From Macropodus opercularis (lineage: Eukaryota > Chordata > Actinopteri > Anabantiformes > Osphronemidae), in NCBI GenBank assembly GCA_030770545.1, contig CM061106.1, positions 6,997,001-7,061,000 of the forward strand: 64,000 bases of DNA. Reading direction: 5' to 3'. Positions 22,352 to 32,689 of the stretch are shown piece after piece. Every line of letters begins with the position of its first letter. Positions within the stretch are counted from its first letter, which is position 1. Made by a program: the position numbers and the translations under genes. The notes beneath the pieces are model-generated. The model was not told the DNA's origin, made no database searches, and saw only the letters and a list, made by a program, of their open reading frames with translations.

Positions 22352-22765
22352 TACTACTGTAGTAGAAAAAGTTCATGCATATAAAGATATTTGTAGTTGA
22401 ATATATATATTTAGCACATATACATTTAGTTCAGGCTAAAGGGTTTAGAATAGAGTAGAACAGGTCCTGTCTAGGCTGTGCAGACTTGCTGGCCTTGGGT
22501 CCGAAGACAATCTGGCTTTTAGACAAAACAGTCTGAGCTGTTGAACAAAGGAATTTGGACAAACAATTCTTGGTATGAAATCTTCACATTTTGACGCATG
22601 TTCAGGGTTTAAAAACCACCTCTTTAGAGGGAGACGGGGGAGATGTGAGCTGTGCCTGGGCTCCGTCCTTCCCCACGCGTCTGTGAGCGTCTCCCGCAGG
22701 AGAGAGAGGTGACTTTGTTTTCCTGTCTTTGCATATTTTCTCATCTCACCACTGAAAATAAATTC
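22352..22765 (+). mobile_element. Endogenous-retrovirus LTR, 5' copy, 3'-truncated
   Basis: Begins TGTAGTAGAAAAAG and matches 23,471-23,905 nearly base for base. The match ends at AAATAAATTCATGTT, where a GT repeat replaces the last ~70 bp of the LTR. Because the end is missing, no primer-binding site can be seen. Not present in the right arm. Confidence 0.7.
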
Positions 22766-23470
22766 ATGTTGTGTGTGTGTGAGAACGAGGGAAACATCAC
22801 TGGATAATTGCTTTTAGCAGGACTGAGTGTCTGATACCAATGATAACTGATGCTAATAACCAATGATCAGATCATTAATATACACACGAGTGTCTGTTCC
22901 AGTGTTGTTTTCGCAGAGAGACCAGAGGAGATCCAGAGTCTACTGGATGGATGAGGGGTCTCTAACTGACACTGTCGATTCCTTTGGACCCACCAGATGC
23001 TCTTAATGTCTCTGTGTTCCAAAAGGTGTCCAGTCCGTCATAGAGGGTGACCAACGCCTTATGTCAGCAGCCTGGGTATCTAATTGCAGGAACCAATAGG
23101 GACCTGTGGTCAGTAACCAGTGAAGAAAACAACACTGACTGAGGTTTTAGGGTGACACCAGTATGACGCGATACAGAAGGAAGGAGATGACTTCAGACCA
23201 CAGAGACGTCTCTCGGACTCTGGGCTTTGTGGGTTAATGGGACATTGTGTTTGAGAAAGAGAAGTGTCAGAGAAAGAGAAAATGCAAGTTTGGTTGTAAA
23301 GAAGTTGAGAATGTTCAAGTGTTTGGTTTGGGTTTCTGTCTTTTAGCTGTTTCCTTTTCTGTTGTTTTCCATTTAATTAGATTAAGGTTTTTTCAAATTT
23401 AGGATAAAGTTAAGTTACTACATGACTAATTCGGCTTTGGTGGGGCTCTAGGAAGCCCCAGAGGAGGGAC
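22766..23470 (+). mobile_element. Remnant internal region of endogenous retrovirus
   Basis: About 700 bp between the two LTR copies. Just before the second LTR is CCCAGAGGAGGGAC, which fits a polypurine tract. No retroviral protein frame is recognisable, so the coding part has been deleted or replaced. 23,070-23,120 (ACCAATAGGGACCTGTGGTC) resembles 30,560-30,600 in the USP region, showing that foreign pieces are mixed in. The element is defective. Confidence 0.5.
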
Positions 23471-23977
23471 TGTAGTAGAAAAAGTTCATGCATATAAAGA
23501 TATTTGTAGTTGAATATATATATTTAGCACATATACATTTAGTTCAGGCTAAAGGGTTTAGAATAGAGTAGAACAGGTCCTGTCTGGGCTGTGCAGACTT
23601 GCTGGCCTTGGGTCCGAAGACAATCTGGCTTTTAGACAAAACAGTCTGAGCTGTTGAACAAAGGAATTTGGACAAACAATTCTTGGTATGAAATCTTCAC
23701 ATTTTGACACATGTTCAGGGTTTAAAAACGACCTCTTTAGAGGGAGACGGGGGAGATGGGAGCCATGCCGGGAGACACAGCCAGCGTCTCCCAGCCTGGG
23801 CTCCATCCTTCCCCACGCGTCTGTGAGCGTCTCCCGCAGGAGAGAGAGATGACTTTGTTTTCCTGTCTTTGCATATTTTCTCATCTAACCACTGAAAATA
23901 AATTCATGTTTGATTATTTGAACCTAATGCTGCCTCGGCTTGAATTCTTCTGAGTTGGGACATCTCTGACCACTACA
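23471..23977 (+). mobile_element. Endogenous-retrovirus LTR, 3' copy, complete
   Basis: A ~507-bp LTR with the expected inverted ends TGTAGT and ACTACA. It contains an AATAAA polyadenylation signal (near 23,898) and an AT-rich promoter-like stretch. The purine tract directly upstream marks it as the 3' LTR. The flanks of the pair do not match each other: the 5' side is E-unit DNA and the 3' side is from the middle of a 600-bp unit. No target-site duplication is therefore visible, and recombination has probably occurred here. Confidence 0.75.
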
Positions 23978-25170
23978 CTTCATAGTAATATTTTTCAGAG
24001 GCTTGATTCTATTACTGTGTCCTATGATATTTGCAAATTCACATTTAACCAAATCAAGCAGTAATAAACATAATGATCCCTGTAAATCACACTGAAGCAT
24101 CCAACGCAGATTCAAACTAATAAAACTCACTGACCTGAACTAAGCAGCTAAAGTAAATTAACATCTTCCTAAACACAATTAGGTTGAACTGAACAGAAAA
24201 TCAAAGTAAATGCACATTTTTAGCAGAGCTTGAAATAATCCTACCTCTATCTGTGGCTGTTTGTTGTGTCTAAGGTTTTTTAGAATGTTTGCTGTCAACA
24301 TACATGTTGCTATGGGCCAGGATTAACACGTGAGGCTGAATGGCCAGAGTCTGCACAGGCTGAAATGAACATGGTCAGAGCTGCAGAAGCTGCTTTAAAT
24401 TGACACGTGGCCCAAATAAACCCCTGCAGGGACGTCTCCTCACTCTGCATTGTCCCATCAGCAGCTATCTGTTACAGATGCAGCGTCATTGGAATGGAAA
24501 TATTTACAGATGTGTCCATGAAACATGTTTGAGTTGAAGGTAAATGCAGCTTAATTAAATGTTTCACTAAAAGCTTCAAAGTAATATTTTTCAGAGGCTT
24601 GATTCTATTACTGTGTCCTATGATATTTGACAATTCACATTTAACCAAATCAAGCAGTAATAAACATAATGATCCCTGTAAAACACACTGAAGAATCCAA
24701 CGCAGATTCAATCTAATAAACCTCACTGACCAGAACTAAGCAGCTAAAGTAAATTAAGATCTTTCTAAACGCAATTAGGTTGAACTGAACAGAAAATCAA
24801 AGTAAATGCACATTTTTAGCAGAGCTTCAAATAATCCTACCTCTTTCTGTGGCTGTTTGTTGAGTCTAAGGTTTTTTAGAATGTTTGCTGTCAACATACA
24901 TGTTGCTATGGTGCCAGGATTAACACGTGAGGCTGATTGGCCTTCTAAGGTCTGTGTGGCGTCTGCAGCCGTGTCCAAAGCTGCAGGTTCAGCATCACTG
25001 GCTGTGAGTAAACCTATTGGGCTGGTTCCTCCATCTGAGAAGCACAAGTCAATGCTTATTTGTGACTGGGAGGATGTGCTGCTCTTTGATGGTAGCGCTT
25101 GTACAGCGGCCTGTTGAAACACGTGGCCCAGAAACGAGCATGAAATCACTTGTTTTTATGCTTTTCTGTC
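23978..25170 (-). repeat. Second set of ~600-bp units (left arm only)
   Basis: A partial unit (23,978-24,151), a full unit (24,152-24,747) and an E unit (24,748-25,170) repeat the structure of 20,358-21,980. They make the left arm longer than the right, which has two units plus one E unit (50,300-51,960). This fits an unequal exchange or local tandem duplication across the LTR. Confidence 0.75.
24841..25110 (-). CDS. Candidate internal exon of unknown gene, copy E2
   Basis: Second full copy of the 270-bp exon-like frame, with the same acceptor and donor words and phase. The product differs from E1 by only a few residues (for example Ser-Asp-Ala-Glu-Pro and a Leu for His in NILKNLRLNKQPQKE). 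No domain recognised. Retention of an open frame in all three E copies but not in the plain units is noteworthy, though recent duplication alone could explain it. Confidence 0.4.
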
Positions 25171-25847
25171 TTTGACTATATTTTTTTCCAACGTTTCAAT
25201 GGCCACTGGAACAACAAATAATGTCTAGACCATTATCAAAGAGTCTGCTTTTTAATTTCTGTTGCTGTGTTTGGTTTCATGGCCCCACAGGTAAGATAAG
25301 ATAAGATAATCCTTTATTGATCCCACATTTGGGAAATGTAATTATTACAGCAGCTCCCAGGGATTACAAAGCATAGGTGGTGTAACGGTGCAAAAAGATG
25401 ACATGTGCAAAAATATACAAAGAGTCTGTTTTTTTACAGGTAGAAACGCCTGTAAACGGACTAAACTTCAGGTTCCAGTTGTTTAGATTTAGCCTCTAGA
25501 TGGAGACATTCTTCAGTAATGAAGGAAAGGAAATGAAACAGTGGAGCAGGCAAAGCTCCAGGGTTGGTTACTAACATCTGCTTTAATTTACAAACTACCA
25601 ACAACGATGGGGGGTTAAAATTATATACGAGCATATTAATTTATGTAAAAAGCATGAAGTAGCTAAATATATCAGAAAAATCTACCACCAAGATATGATT
25701 AGTCTGCTACTGTGCCTAGAGGCTGAAAACAAGCTACGCACTCAAGTGAAAGTGCCACGTCAAATATTTAAGTGTAGTTGAAGTACAAGGCTGTTGTTCA
25801 ACCCATAATGATACTTTATTATTTAGCATAATTACTCGTCCTTGCAG

Positions 25848-25971
25848 GGGCCTGACTTGACATTATTTAAAGTTCAGCTTAATGTTGTAACTGTAGAAAA
25901 CAAGACCATCATCTTCACAGTGTGGGACGTGGGCGGTCAGGACAAAATCACTACTTCCAGAAGCCTCAAGG
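25848..25971 (+). pseudogene. Orphan ARF-type small GTPase exon, broken
   Basis: Between an acceptor (GTCCTTGCAG) and a donor (CTCAAG|GTGAGG) one frame reads VVTVENKTIIFTVWDVGGQD-KI, the switch-II/G3 region (WDVGGQ) of ADP-ribosylation factors. Directly after, in another frame, come the codons for HYFQKPQ. ARFs have about five residues (RPLWR-like) between these parts, so a short deletion has removed them and shifted the frame. ARFs are ~180-residue regulators of vesicle traffic. No other ARF exon is seen nearby. It lies in the 2.2-kb segment missing from the right arm. A poly-G run (25,979-25,990) follows. Confidence 0.75.
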
Positions 25972-26171
25972 TGAGGAGGGGGGGGGGGGGTGAGCTGGTG
26001 TTGGTGAACATTGCTGCCCATAGGTGTCCTCATTGGTGCTTAAAGGATGAGGCTGAGGCTGGTGAAGCCATGACTGGTGTAGTATTCAGTTCTCAAAGGT
26101 CCACATTATGCCATTCTGTTATTTCCTGACATGATGATGAAACTGCAGCTAAATTCCAAGCTGAACATGTA

Positions 26172-27268
26172 CAGTCATGGCCAAAAGTACTTGCACCCTT
26201 GCGATTGTGTCAGAAAATGCAACACTTCTCTCAGAAAATTGTTCCAATTGCAAATGTTTTGTTTTTTATGTCTTTATTGTTTCCGTTCGCACTGGAACAA
26301 CACAACAAACAAACAAAGAAATCTGAAAATGAATGGCTTCCTGTAACACTCTTCTTTTGCAAACTGCTCCAGGTGGTTCAGATTTGAAGGAGGCCTCCTC
26401 CCACCTGCTGTTGTGAGATCTCTCCACAGGTTCTGTGGGAGTCAGATCTGGACTCATTGCTGCCGTTTCAGAACTCCAGCGCTTTGTTTGGAGCCATTTC
26501 TGGTGCTTGTTGAAGTGGGTCTGGGGTCATTGTCCTGCTGGACGACCCAGGACTTCTGGTGGAGACGCAGCTTTCTGACACTGGCCACGACGCTTTGTTC
26601 ATCATCAGATTTCATGACAGCGTTCACACAGTCAAGGCCTCCAGTGGCAGAAGCAGCACAGCAACCCCAGAACATCTTTGAGCCTCCACCACGTGTGACT
26701 GCAGGGACTGTGTTCTTTTCTTTGAAGGCCTCATTTCTTCTTCTGTAAACATGCCATGATGTCCTTTACCAGAAAGCTCTGCTTTTGTCTCATCTGTCCA
26801 CAGCACGTTCTCCCAGAAGGACTGTGGTTTTGTCAAACTGCAGTCTTGCTTTTTCTGCCTTTGTGTCAGCAGTGGTGCCTCCTGGGCTGAGCTGACACTG
26901 TTGTGCCCTGTGTCTGCAGATCAGCTTGGATTTGTTTCGAGGTTAATGGGATTCTTTACCCACCATTCCAACAATCCTTCATTGTAATTTTTTATTAATT
27001 TTGCCCTTCCGTCGACGTCCAGGGAGGTTCGCTACAGAGCCACGGGCTGTAAAACCTCTGGATGATGTTGGAACATTCAGATCTCTGCCGATGGACTTGT
27101 AGCCTTGACATTGTCCATGTTTTTCCCCAGACAGCTCTTTACACTTGTTTCTTTTCTCCATGCTCAGGGTGACACACAACACAAACTGGTTGCATATATT
27201 GTCCACACAAGTGTTGCGTGTTCTGACAGAATTGCAAGGGTGCTGATATTTTTGGCCATGACTATTTA
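26172..27268 (-). mobile_element. Tc1/mariner-family transposon, inactive
   Basis: Bounded by inverted repeats of roughly 57 bp beginning AGTCATGGCCAAAA (26,174 and the complement of 27,253-27,267), each next to TA. The minus strand holds transposase pieces in several frames. Near 27,000-27,200 there is an N-terminal DNA-binding part. At 26,790-26,830 is SFWENVLWTDETKAEL with a catalytic Asp. At 26,500-26,675 are MFWGCCAASATGGLDCVNAV and WVVQQDNDPRPTS with the second Asp. At 26,440 is MSPDLTPTEP. The order fits a Tc1 transposase of ~340 residues, but frameshifts break it. Absent from the right arm. Confidence 0.9.
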
Positions 27269-27299
27269 GTAGCTTTGTGCTAAGTCGTTTCCTACTGAC

Positions 27300-28348
27300 A
27301 AACCTCCACCAGCAAGAGATTCAATAAATTGCATCTTAACCTGTATCAGGACAGAGATTTTTGCGTTCCCTCAGCAACTCAAAGGTTTTTAGAGAGAGAA
27401 AGACTAACGACCAGCTTTGCTTCATTGCACCACAACAACAACAACAACTACAACTACAACTACACACCTTTCATACTTGATATCACACATATTATTTTGT
27501 TTGATTTTACTTTCCAACAAAAGCTGCAATGCCTTGTTTTTTTGGAAAGATGGAGGGTAAGTGTCTGAATTTATTGACCCGAACTGTTTGTTTGACTTTG
27601 TGCATTGAGAAATTTTGATGTTTTTACTAATATGTCTAATCAAATGTATCTTGATCTATTTTGAACAGGTTTGTTTGTTTGCGTTTTAATATGTTACTAG
27701 ATAAATAAGTTTGCGTTTTAATATGTTACTAGATAAATAAAAGTGGGCTGTCTGCTAAACTTTATTATTGAAGAAGCCCTGAGAGAAGAAACCAGGTGAA
27801 ATCAAAGGTTTTCAGTCAGTTTTTGTTTGCGTTTTAATATGTTACTACGAATGTTAATCTATATTTTTGTGTTATGAAATCATGTAAAACAAATGTCCAG
27901 TCTAAGATGGTTTGACGCTTAATCATCGCGTGCGTCTGCTCATTGTCAACAGGCAGACGGTGGACTTCAGCATCTTCACGGCTCCCACAGCGGTTTGTCT
28001 GGAAGTAAGGAGGCCTCGAACGCACCATCACACGTGTCACACTGGAGTCAAAGTGCAGCTAACGGCTAGCGGCTAATGTGGCTAGCGCTAGCTTGTGTAT
28101 TAGCGTAGCTCAGAAAGGCACCAGCGTAGATCGCCCCCATCTTAGTCTGGACCGGTTACGTTTTGGTCCCGTACGGAAAGTTACATCTGGGCTCCGGAAC
28201 CGAGAAGACGGTGAAATCCGGTATTTTATGTAACTGACGGCTGAACAGAGCAAAGGACCGAGTTAGCTTCTGCTATTTGTACAGCCCGGACTAGCGTTAG
28301 CAAACATGTTGTACTGTGCTTTATGCTAATTCTTTTAATATAATAATG

Positions 28349-28419
<71 letters not shown>

Positions 28420-28722
28420 TTATCAAAAAGCTAGTGTTAGAAAAGCAGTTTTTCACTCCCTCTAGACATTTTTGAAGAGAGAGAGAGTTTATTGTCACTT
28501 TACTTTTCATCTTATCAGACTCTTAGTTCAAATAGCAAATCATTAGTAAAAAGTGACTTTTCCAAATGCAGTTAATTAAGTTCTGCCATTAAACAGTATA
28601 GGAGACGTTTTCCAGGTGTGAGTCCACAAGGCCATAGATTCAAAGTTCCAGGGGCTAAAGCTGGAATATGTGTATTATATATGTATTTGTTGTGTTGAAC
28701 TGAGTTTCTGTGTTTGGAACAG
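27300..28722 (+). promoter_or_regulatory. Upstream region of left-arm USP gene
   Basis: Matches 8,337-9,657 and, reversed, 48,962-49,800. It includes a (CAACAA/CAACTA)n microsatellite at 27,430, two copies of TATGTTACTAGATAAATAA, and a GC-rich, CpG-bearing stretch at 28,020-28,220 (ACGGCTAGCGGCTAATGTGG, TCTGGGCTCCGGAACCGAGA) that is a plausible promoter or 5' UTR. A left-specific (AT)n run of about 60 bp lies at 28,350-28,413; the right copy lacks it. Confidence 0.5.
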
Positions 28723-30229
28723 ACACCACACAGTTGTCTCCTGCTGCAGCACCGGCCTCCTCAGAGCACACAGACGTTGGTTTGTCCACTAACGTTACCA
28801 GTCAGCATGAGGACCATCCTAATTTCTTCACCTGCTCTTTCCAGGTTGTTTGGCGAACTTGTCCGTCTTGGCTTCTCAAATGACATCGATGAGAAGACAG
28901 AGGTCCTGGAAGCCCTGAAGCACATGGTTGCGCAGTACGAGCCGACCTTTGCCAAGGACGGACCAAATGTTGGTGCACGTCTTGTTTGTGCTACAGAGCA
29001 GACAGTGATGTACAGAATGTTTTTGTAGTTAAACTCCTCTGTCTAAAACGCCGTTTCTTTGCAGGACTGCTTTTTGTTGGTCATGTCGGTGCTGGACATG
29101 CTGCAGTTGGTTTCCCTTGATCTGCAGAGAGCAGCCAACGCTCTTGGGCTCTCGTACGCATGTCCTGTCGCTGCTCACATCTCTGTTGAGGTCTTGAGCA
29201 CCGTGACCTGCAGTCGGTATGAACTCTTTATAGTCTCATAGTGATGTGGACATGTACTAGTTGAACCTATGAATAAGATATATTATAACTTTGAGCTGTC
29301 ATGTTATTGTGCAGGTGTGGGCAGCAGCTACCGACTCACCACGACTGCAAGAGCTTTTTCCTGGACCCCACGTGGAGTCCAGGAGGGTCAGTCCAGCAGT
29401 GTCTGGACGACTACCTGACAGTACGCCTCAGCCCCAACACTCAGCAAAGATAGAAACCAAAGCTGTTTGTGCGTTTGATCAATTGTAAGGTTTCAGCTAA
29501 AAGCTTCTTCTCCCGTGTTTCCAGTGCTTAAACAAGTGCAGCTGTGGAAATGAGGAGTCAGTGGAGCAGTGGTCGTTGTTGACCCTGCCAAAGTGAGTAA
29601 CATCCTATTTCTCATCCCAAATGTCTAGAGACCTCATCGCAGCAGCTTCTTCCACTTGACTTCCTTTTTGAGTGAGTGATTTGACCACCTCTCCTCCATC
29701 TCTTTGGGTCCACAGTGTCTTGATCCTGGAACTCAGACGCACCGAGTTCAATGGCAACAAGATGGTGAAAGTGAGGACGCCCATGGAGTTGTCACGTGAA
29801 CTGATGATTTCCAGCAGCCATGTGGAGGTAGGGCAGAGCTTCAGTAAAGGCCCGGTTCATTACACAATGATGTGATAACAATGATTATAGTGAGACACTT
29901 AGAAAGTAAGTGGTAAAATACATTTGCTGGACTATTGAATGTGTAAATCTAATGGTTGTTTGTTAACTGTGCTATTTTCCAGACAGCTTGTTACTCGCTT
30001 GTCACCACTATCAGCCATTTAGGGCCTACAGCTGATTATGGTAAGTGTTTGTTTGTGTTACAGTCAACTGTGAGGTCAACTCAGGTTTTATGAATTCATA
30101 ACCAAATGTTGTGTTTGTTCTCAGGTCATTCCAATTGTGAGATTGTGATTATGCTACTACGACGTCTACGTGAAGCCGGGCTCCTTGAGAGAGAGAGACG
30201 CTTGTGTGCTGTATTATGAGAAACAAGGC
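28723..30229 (+). pseudogene. USP-family deubiquitinase, left-arm copy; catalytic-Cys exon deleted
   Basis: Exons with good GT-AG borders: a 28,723-28,768; d 28,845-28,968; e 29,065-29,216; f 29,315-29,420; g 29,525-29,592; h 29,716-29,827; i 29,983-30,040; j from 30,125. In phase they read LFGELVRLGFSND, DCFLLVMSVLDML, the Cys-rich part (CGQQLPTHHDCKS, then CLNKCSCGNEES), LPNVLILELRRTEF, then YSLVTTISHLGPTADYG-GH with the His-box histidine. USPs cleave ubiquitin from proteins with a Cys-His-Asp/Asn centre. The exon with the catalytic Cys (present at 48,535-48,657) is missing, deleted between AGCACA repeats at 28,765. Near the end the frame is lost: DYDVYVKPGSLRERDA and VLYYEKQ follow out of frame. 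Non-functional as an enzyme. Confidence 0.85.
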
Positions 30230-30748
30230 TCGGCCGAAGCCTTGTTTCTCAGAAAACACACCTGTCGTGCTTCTCACGTGACTTGTCAGATGTTGAGCAC
30301 CAGGTCCTGCTATCGGTAAGAATTCAGTGAGAAATATTTGCCTCATTACAATGTGGTGTAGATGTAACAATTAAAGCTGTGAATGAATGATTATTATTAT
30401 TGCTGTTTCTTTAACCTGTCATGTTGTTTGGGGCTGTGGGATGCAGTCCATGACGAATAACAACTGCTCCAGCTGTTTGACTACAAAAAGATGCTAAGGA
30501 CCAGAAGAGTCAAATACAGTCAAACCACCATCCTGTGGCAGAGTCTGGGTATCTGGTGGTGAGAACCAATAGGGACTTGTGGCCAGTAACCAGTGAAGAA
30601 ACCATCACTGCCCAGGCCTTAGGGTGAGACTGTAAATAACGTTGATTGTGTCCCAGCGAGTGGACGCCGGTTTGGTGGTCACACGTCATCGGAGCACTGG
30701 TCACTGTAGCTTCATTCCCAGTGAGTAACGTCCCATTTCTCGTCTTAA
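30230..30748 (+). pseudogene. Eroded downstream USP exon copy (inner end of left arm)
   Basis: 30,430-30,500 repeats the start of the Cys-rich exon in decayed form (GGGATGCAGTCCATGACG, ACAACTGCTCCAGCTGTTTG). 30,660-30,745 carries GTCACACGTCATCGGAGCAC before a donor-like CCAGTGAGTAAC, as in exon g. A left-only insert lies at about 30,225-30,430. The right arm has the matching stretch at 46,783-47,110. Confidence 0.5.
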
Positions 30749-30965
30749 ATGTCCAAAATCCACATCACAGCAGCTTCTTCCACTTCACTTCCTTATTGAA
30801 TTAGTGATCTGACCAGCTCTCCTCCATTTCTTTGTGTCCACAGTGTTTTGATCCTCTGACTCGTCAGGTTCATTGTCACAACAACAAGACAATGACAGTG
30901 AGGATCCTCGCCAAGCCGTCAAGGGCGGAAACTGTCGATTTCCAGCAGCCGTCAGAAGGTAAGAA
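30749..30965 (+). pseudogene. Eroded USP exon h copy in spacer
   Basis: After CCACAG the sequence GTTTTGATCCTCTGACTCGT and, further on, GTCGATTTCCAGCAGCC, GTAAGAA align with exon h of the USP gene at 29,716-29,827 but contain stop codons. A second version is at 32,455-32,520. Both belong to decayed tandem copies of the USP gene. Confidence 0.55.
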
Positions 30966-31159
30966 TGAGCTTCAGTAAAGAAAAGGTCCAGTTCGTTATA
31001 CAACTACCTGAGGACAATAGTTATTGGGAAACAGTCAGAAAGTAACTGGTAAAATCCATTTGCTGTGATATTGAACGTGTAGATGTATTTGTTGTTGGTT
31101 AATTGTGCTTTTTTCCAGACAATGACTCGTTACCTGCTGGTCACCACTATTCACAGGTC

Positions 31160-31960
31160 ACCATTTGTGGCCTACGGCTTCCTCCAGTCTTTTCCTAACG
31201 GCTGTTAAGGCGTCACTGGTGGGGATGCTGGTGAAGAGTGATGTAACATTGAAGGAAACCATGGTTTCATCTATCTCCAGTTTCCGTCCTCTGACCTTGG
31301 CTTGTTGTGAATTGATGGTCTGTGTGTCCCACCAGAGGCGTCAGGACGGTGGCCAAGTGTTTGGCAATGTTATATGTGACCGAGTTGATGCTGCTGATTA
31401 TGGGTCTGAGCGGGGCTCCGTCTTTGTGGATCTTAGGAAGGAATAAATGCAGGGAGTGGCCTCTCCAGGATGCAGGCGGTGGTATGTCATCCTGTCGATG
31501 GTCTGGTCCGTTTCCAGCTCTTTGAGATGAGCTATGATTTTCTTTTTGTAGCTGCTGGTGGGGTCTCTTTTCAGCTTCTCCTAAGTGTGTTGGTCCTCTA
31601 ACAGTGAGCTGACTTTTTGATGGTGGTCTGCTGTGTTCATGTTCAGTACGACAGTGCACCTTCCTTTGTCCGCAGGCAGTGTGGTGATGGTTTGGTCCCT
31701 GCTGAGGGCTGTGAGCGCACTCCTCTCCTGCCTGGTGAGGTTGGGTTGTGGTGGTTGTGCACTGGCCAGGGCAGCAGAGACTTTGAGCCGTAGTTGCTCA
31801 GCTTCTGACGATGGTAAGTTGTTTTTCCGAATGGAAGATTCTGTGGCTGTGATAAAATCTACGACAGGAACCTCCTTGGGTGTGATAGCAAAGTTAAGGC
31901 CTTTAGCCAGAAAAGGGAAAGTTCCCTGTCAGAGAGGTTCTTTAACCACTTGTCTTTTGA
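31160..31960 (-). mobile_element. Penelope-like retroelement fragment
   Basis: The minus-strand frame at 31,659-31,267 contains LFLPKIHKDGAPLRPIISSI followed by NSVTYNIAKHLATVLTPLVG, a stretch typical of Penelope-like reverse transcriptases (LPKxHK..PLRPIxS...TYxxxKxLA). Upstream (31,660-31,950) more of the element appears in broken frames. It interrupts the decayed USP copies: USP-like intron and exon sequence lies on both sides (31,090-31,160 and 32,030 onward). The YxDD catalytic block and GIY-YIG endonuclease are not visible, so this is a dead fragment. Confidence 0.75.
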
Positions 31961-32029
31961 GTCCTCTGCTGTGAACCCATCCATGGATAGGTGGTGAAAT
32001 GTCCAGTCGACATTGAATATTATTATTAC

Positions 32030-32520
32030 ATTTAACATTCCTGTCATTTTGCAGATGTGGGATGCAGTCGCTGACATGTTACGACTGCACCAGGTGTTTG
32101 CTGGACCTGGTTCCTGGAGGTTCAGTGCAGAAGTGTCTGAAGGTGAACCTGAAAGTACGACTAAGCCCCAACACTCAGCAAACCTAGAAAGCAAAGGTGT
32201 TTGTGTGTCATGTGTCCAACGATTTCCACTAACACTTGCTTCTTTTGTTTCCTTCTGCAGGAGTATCAGTGCGTCCAAGGGTGCAGGTGCACGTCACACG
32301 TCATCGCAGCACTGGTCCCTCTAGTCGCAGCCAAAGTGAGTAACGTCCCATTTCTCGTCATTAATGTCCAAAATCCACATCACAGCAGCTTCTTCCACTT
32401 CACTTCCTTATTGAATTAGTGATCTGACCAGTTCTCCTCCATTTCTATGTGTCCACAGTGTTTTGATCCTCTGACTCGTCAGGTTTGTCACAACAACAAG
32501 ACAATGACAGTTGTCTAAGA
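32030..32520 (+). pseudogene. Eroded USP exons f-h, spacer copy
   Basis: 32,055-32,155 reads, in one frame, CGMQSLTCYDCTRC then LDLVPGGSVQKCL, clearly a diverged version of the USP Cys-rich exon f (CGQQLPTHHDC...PGGSVQQCL). 32,262-32,335 matches exon g before TGAGTAAC, and 32,455-32,520 matches exon h with stop codons. Exon order and spacing match the intact arrangement, so this is a paralogous USP copy that has decayed further than those in the arms. Confidence 0.7.
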
Positions 32521-32689
32521 GACTAAGTTGACTAAGAGAAGCTCAGGTCTGTTGATTTGGATAAGAGCCTCAGACGATCCTGACATGTCAAACCACATTT
32601 CCAGGATCCACATTCTAGTTGTGGTTGTTGTTGTCGTCTTTGGGTGAGTCCTTTATTTGTAATATCCAGACATGTGCACCTGTACAACA

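Larger units (their letters stand above)
10381..30748 (+). repeat. Left arm of giant inverted repeat (~20.4 kb)
   Basis: This block reappears as its reverse complement at 46,783-61,882. The outer edge is set by the last shared word CGTACAGATT. The inner edge is at the shared stretch ending CCCATTTCTCGTCTTAA, after which the two sides diverge. The order of all internal features is mirrored. By-eye comparison of shared frames shows 0-4 amino-acid differences per 70-150 codons (for example none in 80 codons at 16,175-16,417). The arm is ~5 kb longer than its partner because of the segment at 25,650-27,827, the LTR region at 22,352-24,150, and extra minisatellite and module copies. Confidence 0.9.

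Noticed and set aside
26172..27268. Using the Tc1 insertion to date the palindrome as older than the transposon
   Set aside because: The right arm lacks a larger 2.2-kb block that includes the insertion site. Absence there may reflect deletion and says nothing about when the Tc1 element arrived.
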